Positions 33,101-44,900 of a stretch of DNA of 64,000 nucleotides are shown here, piece by piece. The position numbers and the translations under genes were made by a program. Under the pieces are notes generated by a model. The model saw only the letters and a list, made by a program, of their open reading frames with translations, had not been told where the DNA came from and did no database searches. Position 1 is the stretch's first letter, and each line of letters begins with the position of its first letter. Source of the stretch: Lepisosteus oculatus (Eukaryota; Chordata; Actinopteri; Semionotiformes; Lepisosteidae); assembly GCF_040954835.1 (NCBI RefSeq), contig NC_090704.1:41916979-41980978 (forward strand), written 5' to 3'.

Positions 33101-35392
33101 GTTTGCTTGAACTAGGACCGTTATTAAACCCCCAGTTTGTGTCAGCAGGTCTTGCTGCTCTGCTGAGTGGGATAGTGGTTCTGTTCCAGGCTAGGTCAGC
33201 AATGGCCACATCATTGTCCCAGTGGCATTGTTTTGGCTGTGCATGTGGTCCCCAGTCTGGGTCACTGAGGTGGTGGTGGAGCTACAGTGCTCGGATCAGT
33301 GCCTGCTGTGTGCAGCGCAGGGCAGGCTGCTGACGCGCAGTGTTTGTGTGTGTGTGTGTGTGCAGGTCCTCCGACACAGTTTCCCGTAGCTCTGGCGCAG
33401 CGCAGACTGATGGAGGTGCAGCTGGGGGAGCTGCCTGCCTGGCTGGCCATGGGCACAATGACACCCTGGGTGGGGATGGCAGCTCTGCGCCGAGGTCAGC
33501 AGAATCCATTGTTGTCTTACCTGGTCTCAACTCCAGCAGGTTGCAGGTCTTTATCCGTTGAAGAGTGTAGGCTCCCTGTCGAGACCTGCATGGCTGTGGC
33601 TCTCCAGGAGCAGGAGTGATCGGAGAGAGTGCACCAATCCAGCAGGCTCAAGTGAAAGAACAGAGCAGATGTCCGCAGGGAGCAGTGGGCTGATAAGAAA
33701 AAAGGGATGTGAAAAACACTGGGGTCACTCAAGCCTTTTCTACTTGTAGAGTTCCTGCAGCTCCTTTTGAGGTTTTAGTGAAATCTTTAATTAGAGCATA
33801 GCGTCTCAGTCCTGGTCCTGAAAGAGCCCTGTGTTAGCCTGTTTTTTTTGCTCAAGCTGACTCCTAATTACCAAAACTAATTGATCCCTTTAAATGAAAC
33901 ACTTGCTTCAGCAGAGCTTTTTAACCTCATTCTGTACCCTGTCCTTGATTAAAAAAACAAAATGCTCAGCTGCAGGCAAGTTTTTTTCAAGAGATTTAGT
34001 GCGCACAAACCTGTTATTTTAGTTTTGATAATAATAATTGCTTACACTTATATAGCGCGTTTCTGGACACTCCACACAAAGTGCTTTACAGGTAATGGGG
34101 ATCCCCTCCACCACCACCAGTGTGCAGCATCCACCTGGATGTGCTTATTATGTTGCTGCTCCTTTATTTCTGCCTGAGTAGCTCTTAATAAGTGATCAAT
34201 TATCTTACAATGCTTTCTTTCAAAAAGGGAGATCTGTTAACACTGAAAATGGTACCGTGAAAACGCTGATGACAAACCCAATCCATAGTAAAGAGATGTG
34301 AAACTCCTAAATTCAATGTCTTGACAATTGGAGGTCGGTTGTCCTCCAAGATCAAGACCTGAAAACCAGACGACAGGGGAATCAGGACCAGGGCTGGGTC
34401 TGCATCTTGGATTCTTTTGCAAGATTGCATCATAATCGTTTAAAAGTTTAAATGAGGAAGATCCCAGGGGAAAATGGCATTTTCCAGGAAGATCCTGGGA
34501 ATAAAGAAGGCTCCAACAGTGAGATTTGGGAGGATCACCTGCTGAGATTGCGATCTTCTGTGCGCGCATATTTCCAGTGTCACCAATTCAGTGCTTGGCA
34601 TCTCATCCGTCCTTCAGATGAGACGTAAAACCGAGGTCCTGACTCTCTGTGGTCATTAAAAATGCCAGGGTGATTCTCGAAAAGAGTAGGGGTGTAACCC
34701 CGGCGTCCTGGCCAAATTTCCCATTGGCCTTTACCACTCATGGCCTCCTAATAATCCCCATCTCTGAACTGGCTTCATCACTCCGCTCTCCTCCCCACTG
34801 AAAGCTGATGTGTGGTGACCGTTCTGGCGCACAATGGCTGCCGTTGCATCATCCAGGTGGATGCTGCACATTGGTGGTGGTGGAGGGGACCTCCATTACC
34901 TGTAAAGAGCTTTGAGTGGAGTGTCCAGAAAAGCGCTATATAAGTGTAAGCAATTATTATTATTATAATTATTGTGTATTGTTGTTCTTGCAGGCTGGCA
35001 GAGGTACTACAGCAAGTTTATTGATGTGAGGAAAGGTGGAGCTGGGGGCTTGACCATGCTGCTGGCTGCCTACTGTGTCCTTAGCTACAGCTGGAATTAC
35101 CCACACCTCAGTGAGTAGAGCTCCCTTCTGTGAATGGCATCAGCTGCCTCATGTACATCACACACTGACACGTTCATTATTTTCTACTGCTGAAAACTTA
35201 TTACCCAGGGGTCCACCTTCTTTTTTATTGAAGTATTTGAATAGTTCAGCCCAAACCCTAACTGAGATGAAGGCGAGGCATGGTTGGGATTAATTGCTTT
35301 GTTGGCTGAACCCGCCTGGCTGCTGTTGTTTTTTTGGGCCTCCCTGTCATCATGTCATTTCAGAGCAGCAGCGCTGGAGGAAGTATCACTGA
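30127..35392 (+). CDS. C17orf80: C17orf80 orthologue with C-terminal ATP synthase subunit f-like module
   Basis: Five coding exons, all meeting in phase 1: 30127-30136, 31436-32620, 33366-33494, 34994-35110 and 35364-35392, giving 489 aa. The start MSSDNRSG, assembled across intron 1, resembles the human MSDN start. A C2HC zinc-finger-like motif CPFCGRPFKRLKSHLPHC lies at residues 17-34. A long Ser/Lys-rich low-complexity region follows, then GLEWFAELGPGY near residue 357, shared with human C17orf80. Exons 3-5 (about 90 residues) closely match mitochondrial ATP synthase subunit f: RRLMEVQLGELPAWL, then RGWQRYYSKFIDVRKGG, the membrane segment GGLTMLLAAYCVLSYSW and the end RWRKYH. Human C17orf80 has been placed at mitochondrial nucleoids and the inner membrane. 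Translation could also begin at Met14 (31465). An AATAAA at 36327-36332 may end the 3'UTR. Confidence 0.9.
30664..30814 (-). mobile_element. Foldback element with hammerhead-ribozyme-like core (Penelope-like relic)
   Basis: Perfect 37-bp inverted arms (30664-30700 and 30778-30814) continue inward with few mismatches. On the minus strand the centre reads CTGAAGA (30737-30743, fitting the hammerhead CUGANGA box), then a GGCC-4nt-GGCC stem (30724-30735). AAAA follows where GAAA is expected, and the pair of AACG (30757-30760) with TGTT would form a short stem III. Penelope-like elements are known to carry such ribozymes in their terminal repeats. It lies in C17orf80 intron 1. Confidence 0.6.
30915..31197 (-). 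mobile_element. tRNA-derived SINE in C17orf80 intron 1
   Basis: On the minus strand it has a tRNA-like A box (gtggctaagga), a B box (ggttcaaatcc), then the same body and tail as the copy at 12625-12918. These include ggcccctgagcaaggccctt, tggctgaccctg, gtgtgtctcatgg and an aataaagtgatctt end. Confidence 0.7.
33345..33362 (+). repeat. (TG)9 microsatellite at a splice acceptor
   Basis: Nine TG units run directly into the CAG acceptor of C17orf80 exon 3 (exon starts at 33366), so the dinucleotide repeat takes the place of a normal pyrimidine tract. Confidence 0.85.
33800..33960 (+). repeat. Interspersed repeat fragment (unclassified)
   Basis: Begins with tctcagtcctggtcctgaaa, related to the fragment near 8035, and continues through an AT-rich body. 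Lies in C17orf80 intron 3. Family not recognised and borders approximate. Confidence 0.3.
34027..34143 (-). mobile_element. 5S-type SINE 3' fragment, C17orf80 intron 3
   Basis: Reverse-oriented tail of the same SINE family: cttacacttatatagcgcgt, tctggacactccacacaaag and tgctttacaggtaatgggga. The 5S head is missing. Confidence 0.75.
34604..34975 (+). mobile_element. 5S-type SINE (head lost), C17orf80 intron 3
   Basis: Carries body and tail closely matching the copy in TEPSIN intron 7: gtaaaaccgaggtcctgact, tggccaaatttcccattggc and gcgctatataagtgtaagca, ending in ATT repeats. The tail ends about 18 nt before the exon 4 acceptor. Confidence 0.8.
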
Positions 35393-36326
35393 AGACCGGG
35401 ACACTCCGGCAGCCCTGACTGGAGGGACACACTGCACAAGCAGGCATACAGCCTGTCTAACTGCTTCGTGTTCCATGTGAGCACCGGACTCAGACCTGGA
35501 TACTGGACTGGACTGAACTGGACCAGATTCACCTTGTTTTCTAGGTTGAAATAGCTGGCAAAATCAAATACTCCTCAGGCCCCCTCCAGAATCAGGAGTA
35601 CTTCACCTGCTGAGTGCAGTAGCTGGAAGCTTATATACGCTGGATGTCTTTACATTGAGAAGGCCTTACTTTTTTAACATAGGGTAGGCTTGCACTTCCT
35701 TTACCTGTAAGTTATAGTCACTAAGTGTGAGATTTTGCAAGGTCTCCTGTTTTTTGCATGAGCTAGAATTGTGAGAAATTACATTTTTTTAACAAGTGCT
35801 AATCATGTATTTATAATACTGATCTATTTATCTGCTGTAGAGTATATTTATTACAGTCATGCCCCATTGAATGTGGGTCCGTTTATCTGCTCAGGTCTGA
35901 AGTGTGTGCTTCCCATTCTCTGGAAAAAAAGCAAGCGTTATTTTCCAAGTGGTCACCAGAGGGCGGTCTAGTAACTTGCATCACTCGTCTAATTGAAAAG
36001 TATTTTACAAATCTGCTTAAGAGCATTCTGATACACCTAATGTGCTAACACACAAACTTCATTTTATAAAAGCAAAAACAACTTTCAATTAAATGTAACT
36101 ATTTTACATAATGATTTCATAAAATCATATTTGAAGCAATTCCATCTGTCCTCTTTAGGAAGATATACATTGACATTTTGTTAGTAAGTTTCAAGTCACC
36201 TTGTTCAAGATTAAAAAGGTATTGCAAATTGCCCAGAAGACCTTGTATGAGTATTCAAAATCCTCAGAACACTTACAAAGTCAACCTAGCCACCTTCAGA
36301 ATTACAGAGAATGGCATTCTACTGAG

Positions 36327-36332
36327 AATAAA
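36327..36332 (+). terminator. Candidate C17orf80 polyadenylation signal
   Basis: AATAAA about 0.93 kb after the stop codon, the first canonical hexamer seen on this strand downstream of the gene. Confidence 0.4.
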
Positions 36333-39300
36333 GACAACACATTGAACAATCTCAAGGACACAGATGTTTAAACTTCACTCAAGTAATATGAATAGCTAAA
36401 CAGAGACATTGCAAATACAGGACTGCTGTTCAAAAGTAAAACCAAAAGGGTGATCTGTAATGATTCCAAAGTCATCTGTAGCTCTTTTTTGTTTTTATAT
36501 GTACATCCTTTTCCACTTCCCTATAATGTACATATTATGTAGCTGGATAAAAGTATCTTGTAATTTAACTGACTGGCCAGTTCTGATATTAAGGCAGTTT
36601 TTAAAACTAACACTAGAAATTATGCAGACAATGTTACTTGTAGCATTTGCGTGCTCACATTGGCGTGAGAAAGTTGTGATACAATTTGGATTTTACTCAA
36701 ATCCATTAGGGCTATTCAAACTTAACATATAATGAAAGAGTAGCAGCTCCTTAAAGTCCAAATCAGAAGTACAGAAGTAATTATTTTTTTTTGCATCACA
36801 TACCTATAACAGCCCATGTTCAAAATTAATCATCTTCCTATTTCCTTTTAAATTGGGCTCTGCTAAACGATAAGAGTCTATTAAATACTGATAAAATCCA
36901 ATCAGTAATACATAAATAATATCATGGGCTTTGTGAACCAACCCTTCATTATAGTAATTGATTTATATAACATCTTTTATCCAAATTGATCTGAAATGGA
37001 TTCACACATAGTAGGGACCCACTTCATCTCCCCACTGAAGTGCACCCCTCACCTGGGGGGGTGTGTGAGACGCCTGGCCTTCACCTGACAGGTGAACAAG
37101 TTAAGTGAGAAATTGATTCACTGAATTAAGTGGGGACTTCAGGTACAGACCGTGCTCAGATCATTACTGGATTCTGACAAAGTCACTTAGCCTGTTCCAG
37201 CAATCAGGAAGTAAGACACACACCCCCTCGAACCGTAGGAACGGGCTACAGGCATGTGGAGCCCAAGTGAGAGGTTAGACAGAGGAAAAAAAGAGACCCT
37301 CACAAAAAAACAGTCTCTTATCCCACCTCACAGGGCGATGTGGACAGGACTGACACAGAGTTGTAGGGGGACAGTGACCCTTTTGTAGTAATTTGTGCAT
37401 TGTAAAAAAAAAATATTGCTCTTTAAATCTGAATCCATTATTATTACTAGTGGGAGAATGTATCGCCTGTCAGATGAACAGGCAAGACAGCTCAGTACCT
37501 TTCAGGAGAGCAAAGTTAAAAAAAATCTTAAAAACAGGACCTTCTCCGCTTTTCACTGCAAATTGGCAAGACGGTGTTGGAACTGCAGGGCTGAAAAACA
37601 AACGCCGTGTGTATCCATCCTAATGGAGCATGACAGTATTGGGTGCCTTGTCAAAAAGTTAAAGGATGATGTAGCTGCGATGGAAAGCTTTCTCCTCCGC
37701 AGGCCTGGGCGCACATCCAGCTGGGTCAGCAGCAAATGCAATCTGGCAGTGCTGTGAGCTAAGACACCATTAGGAATTAGTCTGCACCACACAAAGTATT
37801 AAAGAGCTCGGTTGCACTGGACAGCTAATACAGAAGCAATGGAACACATTCTGAGAAGTGCTTGAATATATTAAAAAGCTTCGGGTGCAACAGCGTTTCA
37901 ACACGTTTTTTCTTATAGACAGGCTATAACGCACAGACATGCTTTTTTCATTTCCCACTGAGGCCCTCGGCTCGCTAGCGGCTGAGTCATTTACTCGAAG
38001 TTAATTAGGTCCCGTAATTTCATCAAGTGCTTCCTGCTCTTTTCCTGCCTCTGACAGATGGAACAGAACTTTTGTTTTCCTTTTCCTCTACTCACTTTCA
38101 GGGTTACTGGTTGCTGCTAGCCCTGCCTATTTAAGCAGCTTTAAAGAAAGGAAAATGAATCGAAAGATGCTTTTCTTCTATTTTAAAAGAATTCTGTAAG
38201 TTGGCACCCATCTTGGATACAGAGGTCTTACTTGGTCCTGAGCTCTTACATTTAACCCCTCCTGTACCGAGAGGACTGTTAGCACCCCCCATTCTAAACT
38301 ACACCCCAACATTATGCATAATGGCGAACACAAAGTGGAGTTATTGTTCTCGCTATTACAGGAAAATAGCCTTATTACAGGAAAAGGTTACATCCCTGTA
38401 CTGTGTGTGTTCTGCTGCAATATCGGCATATTTTCTCTCTAGACAATATGGGGCAAATTAAACCACCCAGAAGACAGGGTAGGCAGAAAAGGACAATACA
38501 CACAAGGCAGAACAGTGCTCTCTTGATCATGCGGGACCTCTATAATTAATATAATGCTATAATTAACAAATAGCCTTTATAGAGCACATGTACATACTTT
38601 TAATGTATTCCTTAAACATCGGACGATGCCTTGTAAACATACTCCACTGCTATGGAGCGCGTCTGCATGAGCTTGCGCGGAGAAACGCTACTTCAGCAGT
38701 AGTCTTCAGGCGTCATGTTGCACTTCTGCACGATCCCGCAGGGGTCGCTAGTGCACAACCAGCGTGGCAACTGCTTCCCTCTTCCCTCCCCATCACGCCC
38801 CTCAGCACTGGCAGGAACTCGGGAAAGGGCGAGGTCTCGAACTCCAATTAAAATGTTTCGTTCCTCAGAACAAGAAAACCGACGGGTTTTGTGTCGAATC
38901 AACGAACGCTCTGAATTGCCCGCATCCGAGCGGGACAATGTCTAACTCCCCCCCAACAGGTTTACTGAAGTTATCCAAACAGCCGCAAGAGGGCAGTGTC
39001 GCCTACAAAGCAGTAGCCTGCTTCAGAATTCAAAACGAGACTTCAATTAATGAAGTATAATCGATTTAATACCTCACTTTTTATGCATGGCAGTGACAAA
39101 CCACAAAGTGCACGGCTGCAAGTACCCACGCCGATGTTTGAGAAAATAGCCACTTGGTTTTTCGCTATTAACGGCAAGGATTCGAAAACGCGAAGGAGGG
39201 AGTACATTTTACTTCACCGACTGTAATATAGAGTTCAGCCGCCCAGCCCTAAGATCATGCGCTCGCATCACGCAGACTGGGTTTACCACTCACTCGAGCT

Positions 39301-41019
39301 ACCGTGTTGTCAAGGTCAAACAACGAGAAAGGAACAAAAGGGAGGCGCTCGGTTGTCTTCCCACAGCGAGAAACTTTTAATTTCACTAACAGCTTCTGGC
39401 CGGTTCTCCCTCTTTCTGCTTCCAACAGTAATTCATCTTCACGGCGTTCGGGTACCTTTTCATCAACAGCACCGCGCAGCCTAAGTAGAAGACGACACGG
39501 TGACAGCCGGTGTCAATGCTGACGATGTAATTTACACACATTTTACCAGTCACATGTAGACGGTGGGGGGGGTGGTGCCGATAGCGCAGCTGTTTCACCT
39601 CAAGCGCTGTGCATCTGTCCGCCTGCGGATCCGGGCTCTAGAAGCCCCAGCTCCGGGACGTGCGGTCGGGGGGCTCCTTGTTATGCCAGATGAAGAGAGT
39701 CGGCATCTGGCGCGCAGCTGTGGGTCACGCTCCACCGACTCCCATTACAAACCAGGAGAAGTCCCTGCGTCTTCCAGCGGGGCTACAGCCGGAATTCTTA
39801 AGCGAACAAGGCTTGGTTCTTCGAAGTTGAGCAAGGGGCCCAACATGAACAAGACGTTAGGACTCTCAGAGACACTCACACAATAGACTCTCAAAATAGT
39901 GTACAGACAGCACCTAGGTAGTCCTAGGTTTTTTTTGCTGCTTGGTAGTGAATTCTAACACAGGGTGGATATCTTGGGCATCAGATAACTGCCCTAAAAT
40001 GATGAACAAAACGGACCATCAGCAGAGAAGAAAGCCTTTTAACGTTACTGTGCCGATCCCTGCTGTTGCCCGGAACAGTGTCGTTCCAGGCAGGACGGCG
40101 GGGAGTGCCGTTTCAGTCCACGCTCGTTGTCAACAGCTGCTCCTGTTTGCCCAGGAAGGACAATGAGCTGCACCCTGGGCCCAGCCGACACCATTGTGCC
40201 CCGGGCCCTGCCTCGTGAGTGCGCCGCATACGATTTGCATTCATTCGCTCCTTCTGGACAATAGTTCCCTCAATTCCCAGCCGTGCCCTACCTCTTAACC
40301 CGGCCCCCCAGCTCCTGCACGGTCTCAGCCTCCAGCCCGTTCGCTGTCGCCATTATCAGACAAATCCCCACAAGGCCTTGAAATTGCCTGGGAAAAATGT
40401 GAAACATAACGCACAAGAGAAAGATGTGAAGGGCGCATGGCTAGCAAAGAGCGCAGAAAGTTTCAAGCATATTTCAAGAACAAAAATGGTACTAATACCA
40501 GACGACCAGGAGATGTGCTTCTGGGTCACAGCTCTGGCAGTGGGGCTCTGCACACGAGCTGGCGGAGTCGCACAAGGGGGCTTCAGCAGGAACAGAACCT
40601 TCTTGAGACCCCCTCCCTACACCTCTGTTAAAGTCCCACTGCAGTCAACTGCACCTCTTCTTCCACACACCTCCTCATTCCTCCTCGTCACGAAACATCT
40701 CGTCTTACACCACAGACAAATCGTTTCTGAGCCTTTACTGTGCTAGCACAAAGCAGGCATTGTACTGGCCTTCACTGGAAAAACAGGGCAGCTCGTCTTA
40801 CCCCAGCGAGCGTGGCATCCGACTGCCAGGCCAACAGGCTGGACAGAGCGAACCGAGGCATTCACCAGGCTGGAGGAACTGAACCCTGCACAAGGGCACC
40901 TTGATATCGAGTTTTCAAAATCCACACGAGCGTCAACCCAGCAGACTTCAGCAGCACGGAATGAAACGCCAAGCAGAGAACTCGAGCAGAAACTGCGCTG
41001 AACTCCTTTTAAAACTGAT

Positions 41020-41185
41020 AACAGAAGGAGCATCTTCACACAAAGGGTTGTGGGAGTATGGAACTGGAACAAGATACCCAGCTATGGTGTTGAAGCCAAC
41101 ACCAGTTCCTTTGAAGAAATGGCTGGATGAGATCAAAGGTCACCTGAATGAGCTCCACTTGTCAAATGGGATCCTCTTGTCTGTA
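41020..41185 (+). repeat. Interspersed repeat, family R (copy 2)
   Basis: Contains cttcacacaaagggttgtgg, acccagctatggtgttgaag and gaagaaatggctggatgaga. It is the most complete core of the family also seen at 20.4, 53.5 and 55.2 kb. Confidence 0.55.
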
Positions 41186-41567
41186 ACCTTTCTTCCAACA
41201 ATAGACTAAACAGGGAAAAGTAAACATGGAAAATCAGGGAATCCATCACAGCTCTGTTCTTTTCCAAGAGGATGAGATCGTTCTTGGAAAGACAAGGGAG
41301 AGAGAACCTTTTGTCAACATCTATGTAGTATATTGTTAAAGACTTCTCTCTCATTGCACTTTTTTTCTTCTCTTTATGGCACGTTCTTGTTTTTGGTAAC
41401 CCATCTCCTATTGTAATTCCTACTTTATCAATTTTCTCATTAGATGTAAACTGATTACAGAATAACAACTCAATCTAATTGTCTGCTTCCACAGAATCTC
41501 ACCTGCTTGCTCCAGTACTGCTTTAGTTAGACCTTCCCTGGTAGACAAATCAGTCCGCCAACCACGT

Positions 41568-41571
41568 AGTA

Positions 41572-41603
<32 letters not shown>

Positions 41604-41960
41604 TCCTTACATCTCGAGCACTTTTCTTGACTCCCCACTCAAGTTATGGGTGCTCCCCTCCTCCGCCACCAATGTGTAGCACCCACCTGTATGACGCGAC
41701 ACCAGCCACAGTGTGCCAATACGCTCAATCAGGGTGAACACCCCTGCCCTTTACAAGAAAGCCCTGGGGTTTTGAATGAGCAGAGATCCAGGACCTTGGT
41801 TTTAACATCTCATCCAAAGGATGGCCCCTTTTTACAGTGTCTCTGTGACTATACTGGGGCATTAGGACCCACACAGACCGCAGGGTGAGCGCCCCCTGCT
41901 GGCCCCACTAATACCACTTCCAGCAGCAACCTGAGCTTTCCCAGGAGTCTCCCCTCCAGG
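41568..41960 (-). mobile_element. Diverged 5S-type SINE with (TAA)n tail
   Basis: Read on the minus strand it starts ctggaggggagactcctggg (the end of the 5S-like head), passes through ggggccagcagggggcgctc and gtgggtgctacacattggtg, and ends in the ATT/TAA microsatellite at about 41572-41602. It is more diverged than the intronic copies. Confidence 0.65.
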
Positions 41961-44900
41961 TACTGGGAAGACATGCAAAGTTAGAAATGAGAAAAAAACA
42001 CACATTAGAACATTCAGCTATCAAATAATGAATCCAAATGACATGATCTGAAAAACTTATGAACCTTTTGTGGAACAACTATGACTATTGACACCTAGAT
42101 CTAGTTTATTTCAACATCTCAGGAGGCAGTGAGCAGTTACTCCCTAGGAAGACCGGTATAGTCCTAGAAAGAAAGAACAGCACTGTTCATCAAGGAAAGA
42201 TTACCAGGTTTTCTTTTATTGAAAAATATACTTGTTATTTGGAAGGAGAAACAGGAAGTAAATACATATGTATAGTGAGAGAGGAGCAAAGGACTGGGAA
42301 ATGAAAACAATTTCAGCTACTGAAAAATAATTTTAAATGGAACACTTGCAGAAAAATGCATGTTCTTCACAAATATATTTAATTTCTCTTCAATGTCGAT
42401 GCAGAGTGGGTATTCCAATGGGCACCTGTAACGGGCTGTTACAACAGAGGAATTCCTATTCCGCACAGTCACACACAGCGGGACGAGCTCTGAAGCTTCC
42501 TCTGTTGCAGTGCTGTGCCACTCAAGGGCAAGGCAAGGGCCACAGCTAAGTCATCTCTTCTGCATCACTGTTGGCACTTTTAAAAACTGTCCCCTAGACC
42601 GAGGCAAGCTCTACATCTTGATCATTCATTTTCTTTAGCGAAACAAAAACGAGCACTTGTCTGGGAGGTCTACAGTTCTATCTGGTCTCTGCTTTCTTAA
42701 TATCCAGCCACTACCTTCTGTACAGCATGACGGCCTGAAAACAGAAAGAGGTGTAGCTCCATTCGCTCAGTTCAATGTACAGAGATTACAGCCCAGTCTG
42801 TGGCCAATTTCCAAGACTATCAATTTGGCTTTGGAATTCACTCCAGAACTAGGTCTTAGAATCAAAGCATTGTTAAACAGATTTATATCATTAAATGAAG
42901 ATTAGGTAGTTTGTCTCTACACGAATTATAAAACAAAAAAACCCATGGAAAACAGGTCTTCTTTGGCACCTTATGCTATAAAACAATCTCATCCAACAAT
43001 AGGTCAAACATTTATTATGGCATTCCGCAATATTAAAAGTAGCTTACTGCGGTAGCACAAATATGGCAATTTTGTTATTGGGCTTAGCAGTCATAGAAAA
43101 CAAAAGTCCTTTCTGAAAAGGTTTAAATGAACTCTTCAAAACAAAATGTTGACACCTTTCCTTCTCCACCTTCCAGACAACATCAGACACTTACACACAA
43201 TGTCATGCTACTTAATCAGTATCTGGTTTTACTAAAATAGCCAGACGTGGACTTGATCTTAGTGAAACGTGGGTCCAGCTGTCTTGTCTTTCCAATAATT
43301 ATCCCATGAGGTCTAAAAGCACATGACATGACCTGTTTCTTCCATGAGCAAGCAGCCCCTCTCTGTAAATCCTGGCCTTGAAATCATGTAACCTGCACAG
43401 CACTGTTCTGATGGAGATTCTTCCAGCCACAGAGAAGTCTAGTTTGCACCTTCAGGCACCCATCAGAGCAGCAAGGCAGCCCTATGGCCACTTCAGAATC
43501 CTGAATGTCAAACGTGGGCTGTGCAAGTCCTAGGGGACTCTCAAGTCAAACACTGCCTGCACTAGACCCAAGCCTGTATTCTCACAACTGTAGCGTGTAG
43601 CAATCATGTATAAAAAAACCTGCTTTCTGCTTGGAATGTTTTTACAGCAGAGCCACTCTGTTGTTTTAAGTATGGGTACACATACAGCTCTCGGGAGTAT
43701 GAACATTTTTGAGACTGTGTGAAGATGAGGTTAGAGGAATCTACAAGAAGGGGAAGGATAATCAGTCACTGATCCATCCTAAAACACAATGTCTGAATGC
43801 AAACTCTTGGCCTGAAGAGCTCACAAACGCCTCTTTCCAACAGAGAAGGTGGGGCACGTGTTCCGAGTGTACAGCTGTGGGAATTCAAGGCCAGTCTATC
43901 TGTGGAGCCTACACAGCTGGGCAGACATGGGCTCACACAGGGCACTGCTGCCTGCCATAAGGCTCACAGATGATTTCAGCACAATGAAAAAGAAGTCCGT
44001 TTCATTCAATGGTTTGTGGAGGATACTGCAAAGTGTTCTGACCACATCTCTGAACAATTTCTCTGCAATGAAACAGATTTTAAACAAAGCTGACAAATTT
44101 CTTTCTCAGGACAATGACCCAGAAAGCTGCACAGCACATGACTGTTCCTCCTCCAGAGTTAATCTGACCAGATTCCTTCTGTAAACCTCCAGCAAAGATG
44201 CTCAATACCCTGATTTGCAAAGAACGTGTGTAAAGAATTGTAGGACAACTTTGTTCTGAAACAGAGGTGATAAAACCGCACTATTTTGCATGACAATTCC
44301 AGGAAAAGGCCACTTCAGATAAATACAATGTTTGATTTTTTTTTCTGCATTTCCTTACTTTTGCAGCTGAAATATAAAATACACATTAAATGAACATTTC
44401 TAAAGTCTTTACATCTGTAGAAAAGTTAGTGTTTTACATTTCCCAAACTGAAGATGTTTAGGTAAAGAAACAGTATGTTCCATCACAGTTCGCAGAGGGA
44501 GGCCAGGCGTGAGTCCATTGTGAAGGGCCTGCATCATTTAACTATTGCTTTTTTACTTATAGACCAAACTACTGCCTAAAAATCTTTGTCCCCACTGGCC
44601 TCTCCAACCCAAAAGCCAGCTATATGGAAAATGAGGCGAGAGGCAATTGCTTGAGTACCTTTGAGGGAAAAAAATACAACCTAAAAAAATAGCCTCCACT
44701 CCCAGAATGCACTGTGAATTTTAAAGCAGGGTGGGGGTAACTCTCAAAAGACTTCCAGAACAATCCATTTTTTTTTTAGCAATCCCAGGTTTGGGGTGTC
44801 TTTTTATCTCCGTTCGTAGCCAGTGTCTCATGCCCGATACTGAAATGCTCTCTTCCATGGACTGCCATTCCCATAATGCACTGCACACTGGACCTCTCTT

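Noticed and set aside
39570-39700. tRNA-like or SINE-like sequence (gatagcgcagctg)
   Set aside because: An A-box-like start is visible but the B box is unconvincing and no second copy was found in the window.
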